Assembly: GCA_946699065.1 (NCBI GenBank)
Contig: CAMPDV010000449.1
Location: forward strand, 1-64,000
DNA: 64,000 bases
Source of the DNA: Loxodes magnus
Taxonomy: Eukaryota > Ciliophora > Karyorelictea > Loxodida > Loxodidae
Direction of reading: 5' to 3'
This document shows positions 11,450-22,500 of this stretch, in pieces; within the stretch, counting starts at the first letter, position 1; each line of letters begins with the position of its first letter. Made by a program: the position numbers and the translations under genes. A model generated the notes under the pieces. That model searched no databases and was not told the origin of the DNA. It worked only from the letters and a program-made list of their open reading frames with translations.

Positions 11450-11900
11450 TACGAACTCTACAATTAATCAAAAAAAAGAAATAGATTCTCACATTAAAAA
11501 TTTTCTGAGAGATATATAAGAGAAAAGAAAATGGGGTTATATTTAAAAAATTCCTCCTTATTAGAAAAAAATAAGAAAAACTACAGAGCAGGATCCATCG
11601 AGCATATTTGAATTTATAATCATTTATCAAGAGGACAAAAATAAAAATATTATTTAGCAACTTTATAACAATTCTAAGAAAATGTAGAAAGGAACTTGCG
11701 ATGCCCTCAGAGAAGACTAACAAATAACTTAACTATCTAAAGACAAATGAAAGAGTTAGAAAAGTAAAAGATAGAAATAGAATTCTACTATTTTAAAAAA
11801 ACCTAAAGATGGAGATTGACTCTAACTATTCAGATCAGGATATAATGAATCTATTGGAATAAAATTTAGAAGATTCTGGTCTGATAAGATAATTTCCAAG
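11450..11900 (+). other. Coding-like stretch after the LINE fragment, unidentified
   Basis: In the UAR = Gln code a plus frame includes YRAGSIEHI, a TGA, then YNHLSRGQKQKYYLATLQQF and RQMKELEKQKIEIEFYYFKK. It looks like Lys/Gln-rich coding sequence with one internal TGA, perhaps a continuation of the same element. No family is recognised. 11900-12020 is AT-rich. Confidence 0.3.
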
Positions 11901-12019
11901 AATACTCTTACTTTTTATTTTCTCTTAATTTGTGGTCAAAATATCAATGGTGAAACCACGTAAATAAATTGATTGGTTAATTCATTCATTCATAAAATCT
12001 TTCTTCAGCATTTATAGTT

Positions 12020-12450
12020 TTTTTTTAATTTTTTTGGTTTTTTTGATTTTTTTTGATTTTTAGATCTTAATCGATTGTTCATTTTTACACTTTTTTTTTT
12101 TAATTACTTTTAAACTTCGATTTTTTTTTCGTTTCATTTATAACTTTCTTATGTTGTCGATTTATAGACCTTTTATCATCTAAAACAAATTTAATTTTTT
12201 ATTGTTTATTTCTTTTTCTTTTAAAATTTCTGATAATTTCCTTTTTCAATCATCATTTTTTCTGTTTTTTCTCTATTATAGCCATTTGAGTTTATAATTT
12301 TTGCTTATTTTCTATTTTTTTGTGGTCTTATATTAATTTATATCTGATTTGTTTACATGTTTTAAGTGTTGTTAGTCCGATCTTATGAAGTGCTTCAAAA
12401 ATATTTAATTTTCTTTAATGGGAGTAAAGTTTTATTGTTATTTTTTTAGT
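12020..12450 (-). pseudogene. Lys-rich coding-like relic next to the right inverted repeat
   Basis: The minus strand, descending from the right repeat, gives protein-like sequence in the UAR = Gln code, for example LNIFEALHKIGLTTLKTCKQ followed by a Lys-rich coiled-coil-like stretch and two TGA codons. A neighbouring frame then gives another very Lys-rich segment. This could be the basic ORF1-like protein of a retroelement or a degraded host coiled-coil protein. The plus strand here looks like plain T-rich DNA, which is the complement of this composition. Confidence 0.4.
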
Positions 12451-12813
12451 TAAATAAATAAATTGGATTATAGAGCGCATAGCACTCTCGTTGGTGCGCA
12501 GCTCTTTAAATTAATTTTATTTAATGTCGAAAAAAAAATTTATGTCTCTCTGTCCCTGTTTTCCCTTCCTGCAGTCCCTGTAATTTTTCCTTCCAAAGCA
12601 TAGGATGCAATATGCGATTACGGGTACATTTCCCCGACCTATAATGAAGAAAGTTTCCTCCTGGCATTCCTAGTTCTTCAGCTTATTACATCGGCTTTCT
12701 CTTGTCATTGATTTCTCTTTCTCCGATTTATCCTCCGTCTGCGCTTATTTTTTATTTGCCTTGCTGGGCCTCCAAGCAACATCCGAAGGAAAGGGCTTTC
12801 CACCCTATTTAAA
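12451..12813 (-). repeat. Right copy of the 361-bp inverted repeat
   Basis: Reverse complement of 6461-6821: it begins aaataaataaattggattatagagcgc and ends ccaccctatttaaa. The two copies enclose 5.6 kb that holds two plus-strand LINE relics and a minus-strand relic. Near-identity implies that both copies are young or have been homogenised. Confidence 0.85.
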
Positions 12814-12840
12814 TTATATATTATAAAGAAAATTGAATGA

Positions 12841-13113
12841 AAAAAAGAAATAGGAAAAGATTATATAGCAGGAAAAGGATAGTTTTTATGAGTTTATAAA
12901 AGCTTGATTAAGAAGAAAAGAATTAGAAACGAAAATTAGCAAAGTATGTAAAAAAAAATAATGGACGCTTGTAACAAAGAATCAATAAAACGTAGATAGA
13001 TAGAAGACAGAAGAACAAGAGATATTGAAGAAGAAAATGATGAAGATATAGAACTAATAAGAGAAGAATTTTTATTACCTGAAGGCTTACATGAAGAAAT
13101 AGACATGTATTGA
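12841..13113 (+). pseudogene. Acidic C-terminal protein fragment
   Basis: In the UAR = Gln code the frame reads KKEIGKDYIAGKGQFL, TGA at 12889, VYKSLIKKRIRNENQQSM, an internal ATG at 12961 (MDACNKESIKRRQIEDRRT), then an acidic stretch with EENDEDIELIREEFLLPEG and HEEIDMY, ending at TGA 13111-13113. The well-formed acidic end looks like a real protein C-terminus, but the upstream part is cut by the right inverted repeat. No family is recognised. The antisense frame here is less protein-like. The 3' tail repeat begins 11 bp after the stop. Confidence 0.4.
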
Positions 13114-13911
13114 AGCATTTATTAAAGAGCTGCGCACCAACGAGGTGCTACGCGCTCTATAATCAAATTTATTTATTTATTTATAATAATTTAAAATATG
13201 GACGGTGAGTCTTAATCTAGTCTCTAGCTTGATTTCAATATTTAATAGCGAGTCTTATTCTGTAGTTTGCGCCTCTTTACTCAAATATAAAATTTAATTC
13301 TTTAGCATTAAACACTAATCAGCAGATTATTGATTTAAATATTAATAATTTTATAATTAAGCTTCAGTGTTTATTTTTTATTTAATAAGCTTCTTAAAGT
13401 TCTTGTTAGATATGCTTTAATGCTTATTCTTATTATTTATATAATTCAATTTAAACTTGCAGGAAGTTTATTTATTTATGGGTTAGCATATCACTAGATT
13501 ATAAATTTTTTTGTGTTTATTTATGACTTTTAACTAGTTCTGTTTAAGTAAATTATTCATTACTAAGAGTTTATTCAATATATTTCTTTATTTCATCTGT
13601 TTAAATTAACTTTTCTTTTGAGCTATCATAATTTGTTTATATTGATTATTCATTTCTTCAAGAAATGCTTATACCAGTCTAGATAATTTAATTAATAAGG
13701 CAAATTCAGGAATTTGCTTAAACTTCTTTATCTAAAATTATATTTAATTTGTTGCAAAATTTAACTTTTTAGACCTTATTTTTAATTATTATAACTCTTA
13801 TAGATCTAACATTAGCATCTAATTTTCATTTTTGATTTCCTTTATTTTCTTAGTAATTTTATTTATATAAGTCTTATACTATTCAAAGGTTGCTTCATAA
13901 GAACTTTTCAT
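12982..13911 (-). CDS. Coiled-coil-like hypothetical protein, C-terminus altered by a repeat insertion
   Basis: From ATG at 13911 the minus strand is open for 309 codons with UAR = Gln and no TGA until 12982-12984. The first 238 or so codons are Lys/Gln/Asn/Leu-rich and coiled-coil-like: it starts MKSSYEATFEQYKTYINKIT and later reads IPEFALLIKLSRLVQAFLEE. No catalytic motif is visible. After about 13190 the frame passes through the short 3'-tail repeat (giving DYRARSTSLVRSS) and then Phe-rich sequence antisense to the acidic fragment at 12961-13113. The natural C-terminus was therefore probably replaced by the repeat. The long absence of TGA in AT-rich DNA is the main evidence that it is or was a gene. 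Confidence 0.5.
13124..13185 (+). repeat. Short copy of the GC-rich 3' tail with (TTTA)n
   Basis: aaagagctgcgcaccaacga followed by ggtgctacgcgctctataat and a TTTA tract matches the last 55 bp of the 361-bp repeat, with agagtg reduced to agg. Only the 3' end is present, as expected of a 5'-truncated retroposed copy. Confidence 0.8.
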
Positions 13912-13991
13912 GACTTAAATATTTTGATTATTTTATGTAAGAATAGTGTTTAGTTTTTCTAAAGAATTGTTATTATATATAAAAAAATATA

Positions 13992-14291
13992 AAATGGACG
14001 TCGGCCGCATCAGACAAATTAGTAAGTAATCTGGTACAGAGTATATTGCATTGCGAGTAATCTCACACTAGATGTCACAACGGGGAATGGTGGATAAGCT
14101 CCGTTGAGACATACCTAGCTTACCCCAAGGATTCTCTCTAGCAGTATGAAAGTTTGATTGACGGGCCTTCTTATTACCGACTTAATAACTATCTCTTATT
14201 TGGACCTTATTCAAGAAGACTGAAGCATTTTACTCAAGATTTTAGAATAAATTTTAATAAGCAGATTCCCTATTTGGAGAAGCTGACATGA
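13992..14291 (+). pseudogene. GC-richer coding fragment, unidentified
   Basis: A plus frame is open with UAR = Gln up to TGA 14289-14291 and has a good protein composition: SDKLVSNLVQSILHCEQSHT, then CHNGEWWISSVETYLAYPKD, PSYYRLNNYLLFGPYSRRLK and NKQIPYLEKLT. There is no in-frame ATG; the nearest, at 13994, belongs to a different frame that soon ends at a TGA. It is richer in GC than its surroundings. It may be an exon or retroposed piece of an unknown gene, or part of a mobile element. Confidence 0.45.
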
Positions 14292-14360
14292 CTCATCGGA
14301 CTTCCAGAATTTTAACAAGAAACATGAGAACATTTTTCTTAATATTAAATATTAATATTG

Positions 14361-14426
14361 AAAGAGCTGCGCGCCAATGAGGTGCTACGCGCTCTATAAT
14401 CATTTTATTTATTTGTTTATTTATCT
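14361..14426 (+). repeat. Short copy of the GC-rich 3' tail with (TTTA)n
   Basis: aaagagctgcgcgccaatga followed by ggtgctacgcgctctataat and tttatttatttgtttattta. This is the fourth copy of the same 3' end in the island. It lies 70 bp after the stop codon of the fragment at 13992-14291. Confidence 0.8.
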
Positions 14427-14558
14427 GTTAATTTTTATATTTTAATCTTGAGTTCTTTTACTTCATATAGAAGTATTTCATTTTATTTTTCAACTTAAAG
14501 AGTATCTTAAATATTCATAATATTATTTACTGCTTTTAACTGGTTAGAGAATGAATTA

Positions 14559-16109
14559 TCAAAAAGTATCTTACTATGTAGAGGATACTTTTGATACGAG
14601 TGCTGAGACTGAGGTACCAATCTAGTTTTTTTTATCTATGAATATATTTTTGAATCTTTAAAACTCTTGCTAGTTAATTTCCAGTTCTTAAGGAATTTCG
14701 AAGTAATTTTAACGAAATTCGAAGGATCTTTTTAACTGGAGATTAACTACAACTATTTAATAAAGCTCTTAACAAGTTTATAATATGCTTTACGGATTTG
14801 AGTTGAAATGAATCAGGATAAATTTTAGAAAGTAGTCGAGCATCTACCTATGCTCATTTAATTAGATAGCAGTTCTTTATTTTTAGGTAAAGAAGATTCG
14901 TCAAGATTTTAATCCCGTGATATTTAGAAATAATAAATTTTTTTATATTTACAATTTATTTAAAGAGTTATTTCCTATAGCTTCTTCTATGAATGGAATA
15001 CAATCGCTTCCATAACCAAAATCTTGATTATAAAGAATTTTATTATTATAGATGCATTATATGGAGTGATTCTTTTCTATATTGTTAATTTGCTTAAAAT
15101 TCATGCTTGGGTTTTCTGGCATTCTAAGATTCTTGACTCCAGATGTTTTTAATATGAAATATTTTCTTATATCCAATGATCCAAATACTTAAATTCCTTC
15201 ACTTTCTCTATTGCTATACCATTTATCGTGATTATATCTTATTTTTGTCATGCATTAACATTTCATACCATTCATTTTGTTTTGTCCGTAATTTATAAAT
15301 TATAGCGTTATGATCATTATTATAGTATATCAATCATATCATCTAGTTAATCTGGATGAACAAATGGTACAATATCATCAGCATATGCTAGGGTGCCTAC
15401 ATATCTTACTTCTGTTTCAAATTCCGTTTCAGTCTGCATTTTAATACCAACTTCTTTTTCCTTTAGTTCATTCAATAACTAATTTAATAATATATTGAAT
15501 AATCTCCGGGGAGCAGACACATCCTTATTTAACTCCGTTTTAAGTTTCAAATTCTTCAGAAATAAGATAATTTATTCTTAATCTTATTCTCTCATCTTTA
15601 TATATGATTGATAGGAAACTTTTCATTCCTTAATGTACTTAGATCTTATTCAGGATTTTTCATAAATTTGATCAAATCACTGAATCAAATTCTTTTTAAA
15701 TAAAATAAAAATGACGATCATCTCTTGATTGTTATAATAAAGTCATTCAAGTATTGTTCTTAGATAGAATATTTATTTAGAGCATAAATTAACTACTTTA
15801 AATCCGTATCACAATTCATCGTAACATCTTTACAAGTAAGTATTTGAATATTAAATAGTCAGAGATAATGATTTTCAAAAGGAGATTTATAAGTGATATG
15901 GGAAAAAAGCAAAACGGGTCATATGTGTTTGATTATTGTCAGCTATATAAAGTAGGATTTCTGTTTAGACATTTATCGAAAAAATCAACCTTTAAATTTA
16001 TATTGCAGTAATATTTATATTAAACTCTACTACTACTAAAATAAGTCCTTCTTATTTTAATCTGGTCCTGAAATTTCTTTTTGCTTACTTGGTATAGAAA
16101 CTTTTTCAT
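14559..16109 (-). pseudogene. LINE reverse transcriptase, minus-strand copy, frameshifted
   Basis: Read on the minus strand with UAR = Gln. An N-terminal part starts at ATG 16109 (MKKFLYQVSKKKFQDQIK). The reverse transcriptase core has motif A KEFDSV (15678-15695), motif B NGVKQGCVCSPE (NGVKQGC at 15519-15539) and an intact motif C LAYADDIVPF (YADD at 15374-15385). The post-palm region is typical of LINEs: AIEKVKEFKYLDHWIQENIS, then HLESRILECQKTQA. At least two frameshifts separate these blocks. Two TGA codons just after motif A (SVI-TGA-SNL-TGA-KIL) fall where Trp fits LINE sequences. A diverged C-terminal frame ends at TGA 14559. It is better preserved at its active site than the plus-strand LINE, so it is a different family or a younger copy. 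Confidence 0.85.
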
Positions 16110-16515
16110 GTTTTATATAAATTATTTTATTGATTTTAATTTAAAAATATTATTGAATGAAATTACTTAAATTAATGATAGCTTATAATAATATGGAATA
16201 TTTTTGAATGTAACAAATTATATGACATAAAAAAGAAACTTTTGTTTCGAGAATTTTATAATACATTTCCTGATTTTTCTTTATTTCATTTAAAAAAAAT
16301 AAAATATTTTCTGAATAGTTTTCAAATAATTTTCAAATCTTTCAGATATGTAAGAAACATAAGAAAAGACTTTATAAATATTTTATGAGGAAAAAAAGAA
16401 ATGATAAAATTTAAAAAATTAAATTAAATTGTATAATTAAATAAACGCAAAAAATCTTTTATCGACGATTAAAAATATTCATTTGATATGACAATAGTAA
16501 AAAAATAAATAAAAA
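16110..16515. other. AT-rich spacer at the array boundary
   Basis: No gene is supported. If the array protein is translated with UAR = Gln, its frame runs about 60 codons into this AT-rich DNA (SFVYTFL, then Gln) before TGA at 16342-16344, giving an artificial-looking hydrophobic tail. Confidence 0.5.
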
Positions 16516-19500
16516 TTATAAAAATGTGTAAACAAATGAGGTCTTACAGGTACCTGTCTTGACGTTCCATAGTCTCACCGTCTTATCATCACTTCCCGAT
16601 ACGATGAACTCTGAATCACTGGATATAGCTACAGCATATACAGAATATTTGTGACCACTCATGGTCTTACAGGTACCTGTCTTGACGTTCCATAGTCTCA
16701 CCGTCTTATCATCACTTCCCGATACGATGAACTCTGAATCACTGGATATAGCCACAGATGATACAGAATATGTGTGACCACTCATGGTCTTACAGGTACC
16801 TGTCTTGACGTTCCATAGTCTCACCGTCTTATCATAACTTCCCGATACGATGAACTCTGAATCACTGGATATAGCCACAGATGATACAGAATATGTATGA
16901 CCACTCATGGTCTTACAGGTACCTGTCTTGACGTTCCATAGTCTCACCGTCTTATCATCACTTCCCGATACGATGAACTCTGAATCACTGGATATAGCTA
17001 CAGCATATACAGAATATGTGTGACCACTCATGGTCTTACAGGTACCTGTCTTGACGTTCCATAGTCTCACCGTCTTATCTCAACTTCCCGATACGATGAA
17101 CTCTGAATCACTGGATATAGCCACAGATGATACATAACTAGTGTGACCACTCATGGTCTTACAGGTACCTGTCTTGACGTTCCATAGTCTCACCGTCTTA
17201 TCTACACTTCCCGATACGATGAACTCTGAATCACTGGATATTGCCACAGATCATACAGAATCTGTGTGACCACTCATGGTCTTACAGGTACCTGTCTTGA
17301 CGTTCCATAGTCTCACCGTCTTATCATCACTTCCCGATACGATGAACTCTGAATCACTGGATATAGCTACAGCATATACAGAATATGTGTGACCACTCAT
17401 GGTCTTACAGGTACCTGTCTTGACGTTCCATAGTCTCACCGTCTTATCATAACTTCCCGATACGATGAACTCTGAATCACTGGATATAGCCACAGATGAT
17501 ACAGAATATGTGTGACCACTCATGGTCTTACAGGTACCTGTCTTGACGTTCCATAGTCTCACCGTCTTATCATAACTTCCCGATACGATGAACTCTGAAT
17601 CACTGGATATAGCCACAGATGATACATAACTAGTGTGACCACTCATGGTCTTACAGGTACCTGTCTTGACGTTCCATAGTCTCACCGTCTTATCATCACT
17701 TCCCGATACGATGAACTCTGAATCACTGGATATAGCTACAGCATATACAGAATCTGTGTGACCACTCATGGTCTTACAGGTACCTGTCTTGACGTTCCAT
17801 AGTCTCACCGTCTTATCATCACTTCCCGATACGATGAACTCTGAATCACTGGATATAGCTACAGCATATACAGAATATGTGTGACCACTCATGGTCTTAC
17901 AGGTACCTGTCTTGACGTTCCATAGTCTCACCGTCTTATCATCACTTCCCGATACGATGAACTCTGAATCACTGGATATAGCCACAGATGATACATAACT
18001 AGTGCGACCACTCATGGTCTTACAGGTACCTGTCTTGACGTTCCATAGTCTCACTTTCTTATCATCACTTCCCGATACGATGAACTCTGAATCACTGGAT
18101 ATAGCTACAGATGATACAGAATATGTGTGACCACTCATGGTCTTACAGGTACCTGTCTTGACGTTCCATAGTCTCACCGTCTTATCATCACTTCCCGATA
18201 CGATGAACTCTGAATCACTGGATATAGCCACAGATGATACAGAATATGTGTGACCACTCATGGTCTTACAGGTACCTGTCTTGACGTTCCATAGTCTCAC
18301 CGTCTTATCATCACTTCCCGATACGATGAACTCTGAATCACTGGATATTGCCACAGATGATACATAACTAGTGTGACCACTCATGGTCTTACAGGTACCT
18401 GTCTTGACGTTCCATAGTCTCACTTTCTCATCATCACTTCCCGATACAATGAACACTGAATCACTGGATATAGCCACAGATGATACAGAATATGTATGAC
18501 CAATCATGGTCTTACAGGTACCTGTCTTGACGTTCCATAGTCTCACCGTCTTATCATCACTTCCCGATACAATGAACTCTGAATCACTGGATATTGCCAC
18601 AGATCATACAGAATCTGTATGACCACTCATGGTCTTACAGGTACCTGTCTTGACGTTCCATAGTCTCACCGTCTTATCATCACTTCCCGATACGATGAAC
18701 TCTGAATCACTGGATATAGCTACAGCATATACAGAATATGTGTGACCACTCAAGGTCTTACAGGTACCTGTCTTGACGTTCCATAGTCTCACCGTCTTAT
18801 CATCACTTCCCGATACGATGAACTCTGAATCACTGGATATAGCCACAGATGATACAGAATATGTATGACCACTCATGGTCTTACAGGTACCTGTCTTGAC
18901 GTCCCATAGTCTCACCGTCTTATCTACACTTCCCGATACGATGAACTCTGAATCACTGGATATAGCCACAGATGATACATAACTAGTGTGACCACTCATG
19001 GTCTTACAGGTACCTGTCTTGACGTTCCATAGTCTCACCGTCTTATCATCACTTCCCGATACAATGAACTCCGAATCACTGGATATAGCTACAGCATATA
19101 CAGAATATGTGTGACCACTCATGGTCTTACAGGTACCTGTCTTGACGTTCCATAGTCTCACTTTCTTATCTCTACTTCCCGATACGATGAACTCGGAATC
19201 ACTGGATATAGCCACAGATAATACATAACTAGTGTGACCACTCATGGTCTTACAGGTACCTGTCTTGACGTTCCATAGTCTCACCGTCTTATCATATCTT
19301 CCCGATACGATGAGCTCCGAATCACTGGATATAGCTACAGCATATACAGAATATGTGTGACCACTCATGGTCTTACAGCTACCTGTCTTGACGTTCCATA
19401 GTCTCACTTTCTCATCATCACTTCCCGATACAATGAACTCGGAATCACTGGATATAGCCACAGCATATACAGAATCTGTGTGACCACTCATGGTCTTACA

Positions 19501-22500
19501 GGTACCTGTCTTGACGTTCCATAGTCTCACCGTCTTATCATCACTTCCCGATACGATGAACTCTGAATCACTGGATATAGCTACAGCATATACAGAATCT
19601 GTGTGACCACTCATGGTCTTACAGGTACCTGTCTTGACGTTCCATAGTCTCACCGTCTCATCAACACTTCCCGATACAATGAACTCTGAATCACTGGAGA
19701 TAGCCACAGATAATACTGAATCTGTGTGACCACTCATGGTCTTACAGCTACCTGTCTTGACGTTCCATAGTCTCACTTTCTTATCTCTACTTCCCGATAC
19801 GATGAACTCTGAATCACTGGATATATCCACAGATCTTACATAACTAGTGTGACCACTCATGGTCTTACAGGTACCTGTCTTGACGTCCCATAGTCTCACT
19901 TTCTTATCTACACTTCCCGATACGATGAACTCTGAATCACTGGATATAGCCACAGATGATACATAACTAGTGTGACCACTCATGGTCTTACAGCTACTTG
20001 TCTTGACGTTCCATAGTCTCACTTTCTTATCTCTACTTCCCGATACGATGAAATCTGAATCACTGGATATAGCCACAGATGATACATAACTAGTGTGACC
20101 ACTCATGGTCTTACAGGTACCTGTCTTGACGTTCCATAGTCTCACTTTCTTATCTCTACTTCCCGATACAATGAACTCTGAATCACTGGAGATAGCCACA
20201 GATGATACATAACTAGTGTGACCACTCATGGTCTTACAGGTACCTGTCTTGACGTTCCATAGTCTCACTTTCTTATCTCTACTTCCCGATACGATGAACT
20301 CTGAATCACTGGAGATAGCCACAGATCATACAGAATCTGTGTGACCACTCATGGTCTTACAGGTACCTGTCTTGACGTTCCATAGTCTCACCGTCTTATC
20401 TACACTTCCCGATACGATGAACTCTGAATCACTGGATATATCCACAGATGATACATAACTAGTGTGACCACTCATGGTCTTACAGGTACCTGTCTTGACG
20501 TCCCATAGTCTCACCGTCTTATCTCTACTTCCCGATACGATGAAATCTGAATCACTGGATATAGCCACAGATGATACTGAATCTGTGTGACCACTCATGG
20601 TCTTACAGGTACCAGTCTTGACGTTCCATAGTCTCACTTTCTTATCTCTACTTCCCGATACGATGAACTCTGAATCACTGGAGATAGCCACAGATGATAC
20701 ATAACTAGTGTGACCACTCATGGTCTTACAGGTACCTGTCTTGACGTTCCATAGTCTCACTTTCTTATCTCTACTTCCCGATACGATGAACTCTGAATCA
20801 CTGGAGATAGCCACAGATGATACATAACTAGTGTGACCACTCATGGTCTTACAGCTACCTGTCTTGACGTTCCATAGTCTCACCGTCTTATCTCTACTTC
20901 CCGATACGATGAAATCTGAATCACTGGATATAGCCACAGATGATACATAACTAGTGTGACCACTCATGGTCTTACAGGTACCTGTCTTGACGTTCCATAG
21001 TCTCACTTTCTTATCTCTACTTCCCGATACGATGAACTCTGAATCACTGGAGATAGCCACAGATGATACATAACTAGTGTGACCACTCATGGTCTTACAG
21101 GTACCTGTCTTGACGTTCCATAGTCTCACCGTCTTATCTCTACTTCCCGATACGATGAAATCTGAATCACTGGATATAGCCACAGATGATACATAACTAG
21201 TGTGACCACTCATGGTCTTACAGGTACCTGTCTTGATGTTCCATAGTCTCACCGTCTTATCTCTACTTCCCGATACGAACAAATCGGAATCACTGGATAT
21301 AGCCACAGATAATACTGAATATGTGTGACCACTCATGGTCTTACAGGTACCTGTCTTGACGTCCCATATTCTCACCGTCTTATCTACACTTCCCGATACG
21401 ATGAACTCTGAATCACTGGAGATAGCCACAGCATATACTGAATATGTGTGACCACTCATGGTCTTACAGGTACCTGTCTTGACGTTCCATAGTCTCACTT
21501 TCTTATCTCTACTTCCCGATACGATGAACTCTGAATCACTGGAGATAGCCACAGATAATACATAACTAGTGTGACCACTCATGGTCTTACAGGTACCTGT
21601 CTTGACGTTCCATAGTCTCACCGTCTTATCATCACTTCCCGATACGATGAACTCTGAATCACTGGATATTGCCACAGATCATACAGAATCTGTGTGACCA
21701 CTCATGGTCTTACAGGTACCTGTCTTGACGTTCCATAGTCTCACCGTCTTATCATCACTTCCCGATACGATGAACTCTGAATCACTGGATATAGCTACAG
21801 ATGATACAGAATCTGTATGAACACTCATGGTCTTACAGGTACCTGTCTTGACGTTCCATAGTCTCACCGTCTTATCATCACTTCCCGATACGATGAACTC
21901 TGAATCACTGGATATTGCCACAGATCATACAGAATCTGTGTGACCACTCATGGTCTTACAGGTACCTGTCTTGACGTTCCATAGTCTCACTTTCTTATCT
22001 CTACTTCCCGATACGATGAACTCCGAATCACTGGATATAGCTACATCATATACAGAATATGTGTGACCACTCATGGTCTTACAGGTACCTGTCTTGACGT
22101 TCCATAGTCTCACTTTCTTATCTCTACTTCCCGATACGATGAACTCTGAATCACTGGATATAGCCACAGATAATACTGAATCTGTGTGACCACTCATGGT
22201 CTTACAGGTACCTGTCTTGACGTTCCATAGTCTCACTTTCTTATCTACACTTCCCGATACAATGAACTCTGAATCACTGGATATAGCCACAGATGATACA
22301 TAACTAGTGTGACCACTCATGGTCTTACAGGTACCTGTCTTGACGTTCCATAGTCTCACCGTCTTATCTACACTTCCCGATACGATGAACTCTGAATCAC
22401 TGGAGATAGCCACAGCATATACTGAATATGTGTGACCACTCATGGTCTTACAGGTACCTGTCTTGACGTTCCATAGTCTCACTTTCTTATCTCTACTTCC

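Noticed and set aside
11430..11723. Minus-strand frame of 97 codons
   Set aside because: Phe/Leu-rich complement of A-rich DNA; the plus strand is the coding-like one there.
12936..13118. Minus-strand Ser-rich frame
   Set aside because: It is antisense to the acidic C-terminal fragment, which has better composition and a stop just before the tail repeat.
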